Below are positions 1-7,552 of a DNA stretch of 12,106 nt, in pieces. The translations under genes were made by a program, and so were the position numbers. Every line of letters begins with the position of its first letter. The first letter of the stretch is position 1. Under the pieces are notes generated by a model that saw only the letters and a list, made by a program, of their open reading frames with translations, searched no databases and was not told the DNA's origin. The stretch covers positions 1 through 12,106 of the forward strand of contig DJHK01000016.1 of the NCBI GenBank assembly GCA_002433065.1, given 5' to 3'. Source of the stretch: Chloroflexi bacterium UBA6622. Lineage in GTDB: Bacteria; Chloroflexota; UBA11872.

Positions 1-20
1 CCGGCCGGGCGTGTTGCTTT

Positions 21-50
21 TTGCCCCTTCATCTTCCCATCCCCTACCAT
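21..50 (+). promoter_or_regulatory. candidate sigma-70-type promoter upstream of the small ORF
   Basis: TTGCCC (21-26, 4 of 6 matches to the -35 consensus) and TACCAT (45-50, 4 of 6 matches to the -10) are separated by 18 bases. Transcription would start near 57, about 32 bases before the ATG at 89. The match is by eye only, and such weak matches occur by chance. Confidence 0.25.
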
Positions 51-88
51 AGGTATGCTACGGAGGACCTACCCAAAACTACGAGTTA

Positions 89-319
89 ATGAAACCGCTA
101 TTCAGACACCGCTCCATCCTTCAAAAAAATGTGGTTAGGACGATATCCACGATTGTTCTCGCCACCGTGATAGCAGGTCAGGCTGCCTGCGGATCCGACT
201 CCGATGGAGCGCTTAAGCGCCAGGACCTCTCGATCATAAAGCCCGACAAATGCCCTGGGGGTTGGTGTGGTGGTGGCGGATTTGAAACGCTCAAGCACAA
301 GGACGGGAAAAAGGACTAG
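89..319 (+). CDS. small putative lipoprotein, function unknown (76 aa)
   Basis: I do not recognise the family. The N terminus is basic (K2, R6, H7, R8, K13, R17), followed by a hydrophobic stretch (about residues 18-31, TISTIVLATVIAGQ) and then AAC-GSDSDG. This looks like a lipoprotein signal peptide with Cys34 as the lipidated residue, although the -3 position is Gln instead of the usual Leu/Val/Ile. The mature part would be only about 43 residues. It is polar and glycine rich, with a Cys pair in KCPGGWCGGGG (C55, C60) and a lysine-rich end. No good Shine-Dalgarno sits next to the ATG; a GGAGG lies at 62-66, about 22 bases away, which is too far. The next gene downstream is the tRNA on the other strand. 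It could be a small surface lipoprotein, a secreted peptide precursor or a chance ORF. Confidence 0.42.
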   Translation: MKPLFRHRSILQKNVVRTISTIVLATVIAGQAACGSDSDGALKRQDLSIIKPDKCPGGWCGGGGFETLKHKDGKKD

Positions 320-715
320 CACCCGGTTTTTCTTTACCTCTTGCCTCTTAGTAGGGATGACCCGGAACATAGTTGTGCCCCAGCAAGAACATCCGCTTCC
401 TAAATCCAGTGGTGTTCTGTTGAACCTTTTCATTCAGACATGGCGTGTCCCGATCAGGACAATCAGTTTAGCTCCCGCGCATAACTGATATTGATCTGTC
501 GACATCAGGCGGCGCACCGATGTGGCATATCTACGGCATCAAACCTGAGGCTCCGAAACGCGTGGTAACGACGGCAGCGACGAAGGGATCCTACGCACCG
601 AATCTTCTACGCTGCGAGGTTGGAATAGCCCCTGTGCCCGAACGTGTACGAATTGCAGAGACTGGGCATCAGTACTGATAAAGGCTGGATTAAAAAACCA
701 CTGGAGAAAAACGAT
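320..715. other. intergenic stretch without a convincing gene
   Basis: No ORF here has a recognisable product. The best is a 52-codon plus-strand ORF from ATG 520 to TGA 678 (starts MWHIYGIKPEAPKR). Its frame stays open upstream to 472, but it has no Shine-Dalgarno and no family I recognise. No rRNA, CRISPR or insertion-sequence ends are visible. On the minus strand the stretch just beyond the tRNA contains two T runs (within about 690-713) that might help end the tRNA transcript, but no hairpin precedes them. Confidence 0.4.
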
Positions 716-792
716 TGGCACGCCCGGAGGGATTCGAACCCCCGACCCCTTGTTCCGAAGACAAGTGCTCTAATCCGCTGAGCTACGGGCGC
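716..792 (-). tRNA. tRNA-Arg, anticodon UCG (reads CGA)
   Basis: Read on the minus strand, the 77 bases fold as a complete cloverleaf. The acceptor stem is GCGCCCG with CGGGCGT (pair 1-72 is G-U) and the discriminator is G. The D arm is GCTC/GAGC with a GG-containing loop. The anticodon arm is CTTGT/ACAAG with loop CTTCGGA, so bases 34-36 are TCG and base 37 is G. There is a 5-base variable loop, and the T arm is GGGGG-TTCGAAT-CCCTC with one G-U pair. The CCA end is encoded in the DNA at 716-718. The start and acceptor stem resemble known bacterial tRNA-Arg genes. The gene lies 40 bases downstream of the SRPBCC gene on the same strand and may share its transcript. Confidence 0.95.
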
Positions 793-832
793 AACTACCT
801 ACGAAGTCTATCGAAGGTCTGACCCAAACGCT

Positions 833-1249
833 CTAACTTTCAAGGTGCCTCTTGAGAGCAGTCATCCATCGGTCCCATCGTTCTGCAAACAAGTCATTTA
901 CGTCAGGCCCATCTCCGCGAAGCACGGCAAAATCAGACTGAATGAGATTGACCCTACATCCGCCAGGAATCGCAGAAAAATCAAATGAGAGAACACGCGG
1001 CCAGTTCTGAATCATTCGCCATGTCATCCGAACACCACGCTCGTATTCACCAACTCGTCCAATCACAACTCCAAGATCCGGATCACGAAAACCAATTCGG
1101 CCTCCCGTTTCAGCAGTGATACGAATTCGTTCTAAAGGGGCGAGACAGTCACTAAGAACGTCAGCGTCCCCAAGCGCATCGAAAACCTCCTGAGGAGGAA
1201 CGGAAATCTCACTGACGTGTTCAACGATTAACGAATGTCCGCCCAACAT
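833..1249 (-). CDS. SRPBCC-fold (START/CoxG/AHSA1-like) protein
   Basis: This 138-residue protein has the pattern of the SRPBCC ligand-binding superfamily. A first strand (LIVEHVSEISVPPQEVFDAL) is followed by an alternating strand region (ERIRITAETGGRIGFRD, VVIGRVGEYERGVRMTWRM). The C-terminal helix is FAERWDRWMTALKRHL. Members bind hydrophobic ligands or act as cyclases or chaperone-like proteins, and the family alone does not give the ligand here. I chose ATG 1249 because AAAGGGG precedes it by 4-5 bases; the frame is open to an ATG at 1285, but those 12 extra residues are hydrophobic and non-conserved in style. It is the last gene of the minus-strand set, 48 bases after the DUF2007-like gene. 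A cytoplasmic location is inferred because there is no signal peptide from this start. Confidence 0.72.
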   Translation of the reverse strand: MLGGHSLIVEHVSEISVPPQEVFDALGDADVLSDCLAPLERIRITAETGGRIGFRDPDLGVVIGRVGEYERGVRMTWRMIQNWPRVLSFDFSAIPGGCRVNLIQSDFAVLRGDGPDVNDLFAERWDRWMTALKRHLES

Positions 1250-1297
1250 AAACCCCTTTACTACGCAACAAATCACAATAAGCAACTCGGCAATTTA

Positions 1298-1582
1298 TCA
1301 CTGGTCTTCCCTGGAACTTTCGGACTCATCCTTCCAGTAAGCAGTCAGGATACGGGTTGCCTCCTGGAGATCAACTTCACGAACGAGGATGTCATGAGCC
1401 ATCCCGTCACCCATAAACCCCGAAGAGAGCTGTGCGGTGCACCGCGCTGGTATACCGTGATCAATCAGCAAGGCCACCCATAGATCTGCAATCGACCGAG
1501 ATTCAGCCGTCCGAACACGGCTCTCAAATCGAGGCGACCCGAATATCGCTTGTCGAATTGATCCAATTACGCTTCTGAACAC
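1298..1582 (-). CDS. DUF2007-like small protein
   Basis: A protein of 94 residues. The central part (about residues 26-80) follows the DUF2007 pattern: a helix with a long-chain hydrophobic face (SIADLWVALLIDHGIPA), a short strand region, and a final strand and helix (HDILVREVDLQEATRILTAY). This family is often called a putative signal-transducing protein, but its biochemical role is not established. The N-terminal 25 residues and the acidic tail (KDESESSREDQ) lie outside the domain. The start is GTG 1582, with GGAGG 9 bases upstream. The gene begins 51 bases after the peptidase stop and ends 48 bases before the SRPBCC start, which fits one transcript. The family assignment rests on pattern alone. 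Confidence 0.62.
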   Translation of the reverse strand: MFRSVIGSIRQAIFGSPRFESRVRTAESRSIADLWVALLIDHGIPARCTAQLSSGFMGDGMAHDILVREVDLQEATRILTAYWKDESESSREDQ

Positions 1583-1633
1583 CAGCCAGATCCTCCGATG
1601 TCGGTCTCGACGTACCTCCGTATGCTGACACCC

Positions 1634-3322
1634 CTAGCCCACAGGCATAGGGATATCAGGCGCTGACGTTGTTCGGCTCGTCGAAACCGTCTGTGTGGTT
1701 GAAGATGGAGCGGTCGACACATAACGATAACCGGTCCATCCAGATGCAGCTGGGAAACCCCTGTTCGTCCAAACCGCAGGATCCACAGCAGTTCCAGATA
1801 CATGGACTTCCCAATGTAAATGTGGGCCAGTTGACCGACCAGTCGTCCCAACCAATCCAACCGGTTGATCCCGTTTTACTTTGTCACCAATAGCCACATC
1901 TACACGTTGAAGATGGGCAAACGCCGTAAATATTCCGAATCCGTGATCTAACACAATGGTTTCACCCCGTATCGCTAGAGGTCCGGCCCAGACAACCGAG
2001 CCCACAGCCGGCGCCCAAATGACAGTCCCCAGTGGGGCAATCACATCTGCGCCCTCGTGCAAAGAGGCCACCGAACCAGGTTCAAAAACCCGACGTTGTC
2101 CATAGGGTGACGATGGCGGGCCAACGCTCGGCTGGGAAAATCTCCCGTGCCATAAGGGAGGTCCAGTTACCCGATCCACGAGAGCCTGGATAAAGGCTCT
2201 TTCTTGGCTGGCCTGTGTGGGCTCAAGCAAATGACCGAGTGCCGGATCAAGTTGAAGAATCACAGCCTGACGTTCTTCAGCAACCACATTGAAGCGATGC
2301 TCACGCATCACATCTCCAACCGTCACATGAAAAACATAGTCACCAGAGCCATCAGCTGGAATCCCTGCGATAGTAGTCCATGTGCCGTTCACACAAATCA
2401 AAGGTAACGAACGCCCATTGAGGCTTATGCTCACATCAGGCCGTCCTGTTGAAAGTGTCACGAACGATGTAGATCCCTGTTTCAAGACATCCGTCGAAAG
2501 CGAGATGGCCGCATCGACAACCCGCGCTCTCTCAGGTAACGCGGGCTTTACCGCCTCACCCGGGAAAAGCCCGGCCTCCCGAGCCAGATCACCGCTGTTC
2601 GCAAACACCACCTCACCAGCGCGTGCCCACGGGACATCTACCGTCCATTCTTGCAATACAGTCCGCTGCGTACGCATAACCCTTACAGCTCCAAAGTCAT
2701 GATAGGCAATTGGTAAACCGTATCTAGTAAGCCAATTTGGCTGCGCTAAAAACGTACGACGGATGTTCTGATTAACCTCAAGCAGCGCAAGGTGATTGTT
2801 GATGATGATGTCAAAAGAAACGCCATGATCTGCTGCAAGATTTTTGTGGGGCGGAACCTGTCGATAAACCTGAAGCCATGGATCAGCACCGGAAGCCTCA
2901 AGATTGTCCAAGATATTGGCAACATTTGCCTTGGAATGAACGGGGTCCCACTGCAATACCGCCTTCTGAAAGGCCTGCACCCGGAACCCGAACAAATCAA
3001 AGCGATGCGATATCGGATATCCCAAGACGGGTATACCGCCATAGTCGATAAAAGCCGTCCAAAATGAGGCCTCGTCATCATCATGAACCAAAAAACCGGA
3101 GCCATCACTGCCCGTCTGGCCAAAAAAATGACCGTCAGGCATCGCAAAATCATCGACACATGTCGAAGAAGTGCTTGGCGTCGACGATTCGGCAATCACC
3201 AACCCGGCCACAAGGAACCAGGCGACCATGCTAAAAATAGCAGCACACAAAACACGTCGGTTCACCCGCAAGATTCCATTGTTAGCTCCAAGCAACCTGA
3301 AGGCCTTCCTTCTTCCATTCAC
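1634..3322 (-). CDS. secreted M23 (LytM-type) metallopeptidase with Chloroflexota-style N-terminal repeats
   Basis: A protein of 562 residues, probably a cell-wall endopeptidase outside the membrane. Residues 1-45 are a long signal peptide or membrane anchor: a basic start, then a hydrophobic core at about 24-43 ending in VIAES. Residues about 80-130 and 195-240 hold two copies of a motif with a Gly-Tyr-Pro or Tyr-Gly-Leu-Pro turn followed by V-x-V/A-x-x..Q.AVLQ.W (GYPISHRFDLFGFRVQAFQK; then YGLPIAYHDFGAVRVMRTQR). Residues about 265-350 look like the small beta domain found before many M23 domains. The catalytic domain covers about 396-520. It has PYGQRR (406-411), H422 and D426 in HEGAD, H470 in AFAH, and H501-L-H503 in GPHLHWEV, so all zinc and catalytic positions are present. 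The tail (about 535-560) is Ser/Thr rich. The start is GTG 3322 with GAGGA about 10 bases upstream. It is the first gene of the minus-strand set. Confidence 0.9.
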   Translation of the reverse strand: MNGRRKAFRLLGANNGILRVNRRVLCAAIFSMVAWFLVAGLVIAESSTPSTSSTCVDDFAMPDGHFFGQTGSDGSGFLVHDDDEASFWTAFIDYGGIPVLGYPISHRFDLFGFRVQAFQKAVLQWDPVHSKANVANILDNLEASGADPWLQVYRQVPPHKNLAADHGVSFDIIINNHLALLEVNQNIRRTFLAQPNWLTRYGLPIAYHDFGAVRVMRTQRTVLQEWTVDVPWARAGEVVFANSGDLAREAGLFPGEAVKPALPERARVVDAAISLSTDVLKQGSTSFVTLSTGRPDVSISLNGRSLPLICVNGTWTTIAGIPADGSGDYVFHVTVGDVMREHRFNVVAEERQAVILQLDPALGHLLEPTQASQERAFIQALVDRVTGPPLWHGRFSQPSVGPPSSPYGQRRVFEPGSVASLHEGADVIAPLGTVIWAPAVGSVVWAGPLAIRGETIVLDHGFGIFTAFAHLQRVDVAIGDKVKRDQPVGLVGTTGRSTGPHLHWEVHVSGTAVDPAVWTNRGFPAASGWTGYRYVSTAPSSTTQTVSTSRTTSAPDIPMPVG

Positions 3323-3415
3323 AAACGCTCAGTCCTCGCATCTGTGACGGTACATCACTCACGACGCTATGAGACATGATTGGTCACGATGGTCTCAGTT
3401 AGGCCTCCAACCATC

Positions 3416-3451
3416 AGACGCTAAGGGCCCTGGTTCAAAAATCGAGCGTCT
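3416..3451. repeat. inverted repeat with central palindrome, possible operator
   Basis: The arms AGACGCT (3416-3422) and AGCGTCT (3445-3451) are perfect inverted copies, with 22 bases between them that include the self-complementary AGGGCCCT at 3424-3431. The right arm ends 6 bases before the -35 candidate at 3458. That placement fits a regulator-binding site for the ABC ATPase promoter, but no known regulator is implied. Confidence 0.35.
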
Positions 3452-3457
3452 CACTGG

Positions 3458-3487
3458 TTGACCGCAAGTCAAACAGGTTGTTACGGT
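3458..3487 (+). promoter_or_regulatory. candidate promoter of the ABC ATPase gene
   Basis: TTGACC (3458-3463, 5 of 6 matches to TTGACA) and TACGGT (3482-3487, which keeps the TA....T core of the -10) are spaced by 18 bases. Transcription would begin near 3494, giving an untranslated leader of about 200 bases before ATG 3697. Confidence 0.35.
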
Positions 3488-3493
3488 CCACTC

Positions 3494-3690
3494 ATCTGTA
3501 TGCCGTCTACATGGGGAGTAACGCCTGTAGAAGGAATACGGTTCAGCACGGTCAGGATGACCGTGCTGGCTCTTCGGGGAGAAACGGCTTTCGCCGAACA
3601 GTTCTGTTCCCGCCGGACCCCGGCACGTAGCCGGTGGTCAGAGAGTTGTGGCAAATGTGAGCTGCACTCAAAAAGAGAAACAAAGGGGAG
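3494..3690 (+). promoter_or_regulatory. candidate structured 5' leader of the ABC ATPase gene
   Basis: Three stable hairpins can be drawn. The first is 3544-3554 with 3558-3568 (CAGCACGGTCA, 11 perfect pairs on paper; the real loop will be a little larger). The second is TTCGG 3573-3577 with CCGAA 3594-3598, which competes with CGGC 3585-3588 pairing GCCG 3593-3596. The third is 3616-3624 with 3630-3639 (GACCCCGGC, one bulged T). The Shine-Dalgarno AAGGGGAG (3683-3690) lies after them. I matched this to no known riboswitch class. It could be a cis-regulatory RNA, a small RNA or simply a GC-rich leader. Confidence 0.35.
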
Positions 3691-3696
3691 TTATAT

Positions 3697-4800
<1,104 letters not shown>

Positions 4801-4821
4801 AACCCTGTTCCAGGAATGCTG

Positions 4822-4864
4822 CGGACGCAGGTGTCGATATCGGCACCTGCGTCCGTTTTTGTTT
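4822..4864 (+). terminator. intrinsic terminator after the ABC ATPase gene
   Basis: CGGACGCAGGTG (4822-4833) pairs perfectly with CACCTGCGTCCG (4844-4855), and the stem extends inward by T-G, C-G and G-C pairs to an ATAT loop. TTTTTGTTT follows from 4856. It separates the ATPase from the polysaccharide operon. On the minus strand there is no T run, so it acts in one direction only. Confidence 0.9.
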
Positions 4865-4870
4865 CCGTGC

Positions 4871-4900
4871 TACAAACTGCTGATTCAGCACCCTTATACT
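4871..4900 (+). promoter_or_regulatory. candidate promoter of the polysaccharide operon
   Basis: TATACT (4895-4900) is a good -10 element. The -35 at 18 bases (TACAAA, 4871-4876) is weak. Transcription would begin near 4907, leaving a leader of about 34 bases with a Shine-Dalgarno ahead of ATG 4941. The site lies directly behind the ATPase terminator, where an operon promoter is expected. Confidence 0.4.
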
Positions 4901-4940
4901 CGACGCAATGTCGACATGCTCCTCTACAGTCGGAGGTCGG

Positions 4941-6086
4941 ATGGCAACAATCGGCCTAAACGCATTGGTGCTTCGGACTGACGCGTCATATCGAAACGCT
5001 GGACCGAGCCGATACACGAGAAACCTCGTAGAAAACATCATTTCAGCTTCCCCGTCACTCGACTTTACAGTCTTCGTGAATGATCAGGTTTCGGAACTTC
5101 CATTTACGCCAGCACGCCCTGTACAACTCCGAAGAACTCGAGCTCCCACATCCCGTACAGGCATACGAATCCTGTGGGAACACTTCGTCGCCCCCTGGCA
5201 TATTGCCATCTCTAAACTAGATCTCGTGCACTCAATGTTGAACGTTGTTCCCGTAGCCTCTCCTGCGAAACACGTAGTAACAATTCATGACCTGTCATTC
5301 ATGCAGATCACCGCTGCTCATCCCCCACTTCGTCGCTGGTACCTCACTGCCGCCACTTGGCTTTCGGTACGTAGGGCTGCAGCTGTGCTGGCTGACTCCA
5401 TTGCAACCCGTAATGACGTGATCAAGCTACTGGGTGCCGATCCACGAAAAGTACACGTGCTGTACCCAGGAACTGAACCAGTCTTCCACCCCAGATCGTG
5501 CAATGAAAATCACGCGTTTCGTCATAACGTGGGTCAACACCGACCGTTCATACTTTTTGTTGGAACCCTAGAGCCTCGGAAAAACGTAGATGTCCTCGTG
5601 CATGCGTTCGGATCTATTATTCGTGATCGTATATTCGATGGAGATCTTGTTTTAGCCGGCGGCCGAGGATGGGGCATGGGAGCAATCGACTCAGCAATCG
5701 CTCAAAGCCCTGTTCGAGACCGGATACGACAAATTGGTTATGTAAATGAAGGAGACCTGCCGTTCTGGTACAACTCCGCCGACCTTGTCGTCTACCCATC
5801 AAGCTTCGAGGGGTTTGGCTTCCCGGTGTTGGAGGCTATGGCCAGCGGGACGCCAGTCATCACATCAAATCTATCATCCTTGCCCGAAGTTATCGGGAAT
5901 GCTGGATTGATGACTGAACCACGTGATACAGCACAGCTGGCCGCCGCCATGGCTAGCGTGCTTACATCGCCCCAGCGGAAGGAAGCTATGCGCCGTCAAG
6001 GACTCGTGCAAGCCGAACGATTTAACTGGTCAATAACTGCCAAGAAATGCCTCAACATATACCAAGACATACTGGAACCACGTTGA
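4941..6086 (+). CDS. GT4-family glycosyltransferase (first of two)
   Basis: A protein of 381 residues with the two-domain GT-B layout of retaining GT4 enzymes, which move a sugar from a nucleotide donor to a lipid-linked acceptor on the inner face of the membrane. The N-terminal acceptor domain has an early glycine-rich turn (AGPSRYTRNLVENI, 20-33) and TIHDLSF (114-120). The donor domain starts near 203 with LFVGTLEPRKN (205-215) and has GYVNEGDLPFWYNSADLVVY and the EX7E pair E290/E298 in EGFGFPVLE. This style resembles mannosyl- or rhamnosyl-type transferases, but the sugar cannot be told. ATG 4941 is preferred because GGAGG lies 4 bases upstream; the frame also has an ATG at 4908, which would be nearly leaderless from the promoter at 4895-4900. 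It is the first gene of the operon. Its stop TGA overlaps the next start. Confidence 0.93.
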   Translation: MATIGLNALVLRTDASYRNAGPSRYTRNLVENIISASPSLDFTVFVNDQVSELPFTPARPVQLRRTRAPTSRTGIRILWEHFVAPWHIAISKLDLVHSMLNVVPVASPAKHVVTIHDLSFMQITAAHPPLRRWYLTAATWLSVRRAAAVLADSIATRNDVIKLLGADPRKVHVLYPGTEPVFHPRSCNENHAFRHNVGQHRPFILFVGTLEPRKNVDVLVHAFGSIIRDRIFDGDLVLAGGRGWGMGAIDSAIAQSPVRDRIRQIGYVNEGDLPFWYNSADLVVYPSSFEGFGFPVLEAMASGTPVITSNLSSLPEVIGNAGLMTEPRDTAQLAAAMASVLTSPQRKEAMRRQGLVQAERFNWSITAKKCLNIYQDILEPR

Positions 6087-7552
6087 ATACAAACCCTAGT
6101 CCGACTCCAGCACCACAACGGAGCCACCACACGGCTTGGCAGTTCTTGGCATCACCGAAAATCCTGGCAATTGGCGATGCCCTCCTACTCTTCACCGCTT
6201 TCCTTCTGGCGTATACAACACGTTATTCGTGGCAGCTCGGTCCAAGCCTCAGTGAGTTTCAATTCACCCCGCTGGATGCGTACTGGGTGGTAGGAGCCCT
6301 CTTCATCCCGGTCACGATGATCAGCTTTGTTGGACTCGGCCGATATCAACCGAACCGCGGCACGTCGCCTCTAGAAGACACCGGACGAATTTCCCTCGGG
6401 GTATTAATTGGGACTGCAGCCATCATTGTCGTGTTCTTCGTATTTCGTCCGGTCTTTTTCTCTCGATTAATGTTTCTATATCTTGGCGGCTATGCAATAG
6501 CACTAGCTACCCTTTGGATTGTCAGTCGGCGGGTTGGGCTTGGCCTTCTTCGCCGAGCCGGCTACGACAACCAGCGCATACTGATCGTTGGTGATGGAGT
6601 CGTCGCAAAGTTCCTAATGCAACAACTTGCGGCAAGCCCAAGCCTCGGCAATCGCGTTTTGGGCTACCTTGAGCCAGAGGTCAATCCCCACGAAGCCTCC
6701 TTCGGTCGATTCCAAAAGCTAGGTCAACTCACTGATCTCGAAACCGTCATCAGCTCGAAACAAGTCGATGAGGTATACGTGGCGCTGCCATCTAGCACAC
6801 AACATAGCCTCGAACCCATTATCAACCGCTGCAAGAGTCAAGGCGTTGAGTTTCGTGTCGTACCCGATCTTCTGGAAACCCAGTTCGGAAGAATGGATAT
6901 TCACCCTATCGCCGGAATCCCACTCGTCACGCTACGGGAAATTGAAATTTCCGGATTTCGCCGTATTCAGAAGCGATCCCTCGACATTCTGATTAGCCTC
7001 CTAGCTCTTGCAGTGAGCGTCCCATTTTGGGCTTGTATCGCCCTTGCCATTAGATTGGACTCCAAAGGATCCATCTTCTTCCAACAAACGCGGATCGGAC
7101 TCGGCGGAAGATCATTTGGCCTGTTCAAATTCCGATCAATGATTCAAGACGCAGAGCATCGCAAGCAGGAACTATTCGACAGCGCGGAGCACCCTCTCTT
7201 GTTTAAGTCGCCTGAGGACTTTCGACGCACCCGGGTTGGGCGATTACTCCGCAGATTCAGCCTTGATGAGCTCCCACAGCTAATCAATGTTTTACGAGGC
7301 GACATGAGCCTCGTAGGTCCTCGCGCCCAAGTACCTGCCGAGGTTGCTCAGTACGACACCTTGGCCCAACATCGCCTACAAGTATTACCCGGACTAACAG
7401 GGCTCTGGCAGGTGAGCGGCCGGAGCGACCTGCGTTTCGAGGAAATGGTGATGCTTGATGCCTACTACGTGACCAATTGGTCGCTTGGCCTGGATCTTCG
7501 AATACTGCTCCAGACGATTCCGACGGTCCTAAGCGGTAGGGGTGCCTATTAA
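6083..7552 (+). CDS. polyprenyl-phosphate sugar-1-phosphate transferase (WbaP/WcaJ-type initiating enzyme)
   Basis: A protein of 489 residues. It would start polysaccharide synthesis by moving a sugar-1-phosphate from a UDP-sugar to undecaprenyl phosphate in the membrane. The N-terminal part has four hydrophobic segments (about 27-46, 66-86, 104-122, 128-147). A Rossmann-like cytoplasmic domain follows (ILIVGDGVVAK, 166-176), then the catalytic domain from about 295 with a hydrophobic helix at 301-323. Hallmark motifs are KFRSM (349-353), SLDELPQL with D395/E396, GDMSLVGPR (407-413 region) and PGLTGLWQVSGRSDL (436-450). The start is uncertain. TTG 6083 overlaps the upstream TGA (TTGA) and has GGA nearby. 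ATG 6047 would add 12 residues and a 40-base overlap without a Shine-Dalgarno. The donor sugar, glucose or galactose type, is not decidable here. Confidence 0.93.
   Translation: MNTNPSPTPAPQRSHHTAWQFLASPKILAIGDALLLFTAFLLAYTTRYSWQLGPSLSEFQFTPLDAYWVVGALFIPVTMISFVGLGRYQPNRGTSPLEDTGRISLGVLIGTAAIIVVFFVFRPVFFSRLMFLYLGGYAIALATLWIVSRRVGLGLLRRAGYDNQRILIVGDGVVAKFLMQQLAASPSLGNRVLGYLEPEVNPHEASFGRFQKLGQLTDLETVISSKQVDEVYVALPSSTQHSLEPIINRCKSQGVEFRVVPDLLETQFGRMDIHPIAGIPLVTLREIEISGFRRIQKRSLDILISLLALAVSVPFWACIALAIRLDSKGSIFFQQTRIGLGGRSFGLFKFRSMIQDAEHRKQELFDSAEHPLLFKSPEDFRRTRVGRLLRRFSLDELPQLINVLRGDMSLVGPRAQVPAEVAQYDTLAQHRLQVLPGLTGLWQVSGRSDLRFEEMVMLDAYYVTNWSLGLDLRILLQTIPTVLSGRGAY

Larger units (their letters stand above)
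3323..3696. other. divergent intergenic region rich in inverted repeats
   Basis: This 374-base region separates the minus-strand peptidase genes from the plus-strand ABC ATPase and holds no supported gene. TGAGAC (3370-3375) pairs with GTCTCA (3392-3397). AGACGCT (3416-3422) pairs with AGCGTCT (3445-3451), with the palindrome AGGGCCCT (3424-3431) between the arms. A plus-strand promoter candidate follows at 3458-3487, then the structured leader at about 3494-3690. No clear minus-strand promoter for the peptidase was found by eye. Confidence 0.6.

Noticed and set aside
98..433. Minus-strand ORF of 111 codons opposite the small lipoprotein ORF
   Set aside because: It reads as a shadow frame: odd composition, no signal, no motif and no start context.
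520..678. 52-codon plus-strand ORF (MWHIYGIKPEAPKR...)
   Set aside because: It has no Shine-Dalgarno, no recognisable family and no conserved context. An open stretch of this size is expected by chance, so it is only mentioned within the intergenic entry.
690..715. Terminator for the tRNA transcript
   Set aside because: Two T runs are present on the minus strand, but no hairpin precedes them other than the tRNA itself.
1..792. Integrative element at the tRNA-Arg gene
   Set aside because: No integrase, and no second copy of the tRNA 3' end was seen in the window.
2746..3195. Minus-strand 149-codon ORF inside the M23 peptidase gene
   Set aside because: It lies in another frame of a well-supported gene, is rich in Arg and shows no domain.
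3596..3611. LexA (SOS) box
   Set aside because: The arms GAAC and GTTC are present, but the spacing is 6 bases, against 4 in the Gram-positive type, and the neighbouring genes are not SOS genes.
3494..3690. Known RNA such as c-di-GMP riboswitch, SRP RNA, tmRNA or RNase P RNA
   Set aside because: None of their conserved core sequences could be found. The region is kept only as an unassigned structured leader.
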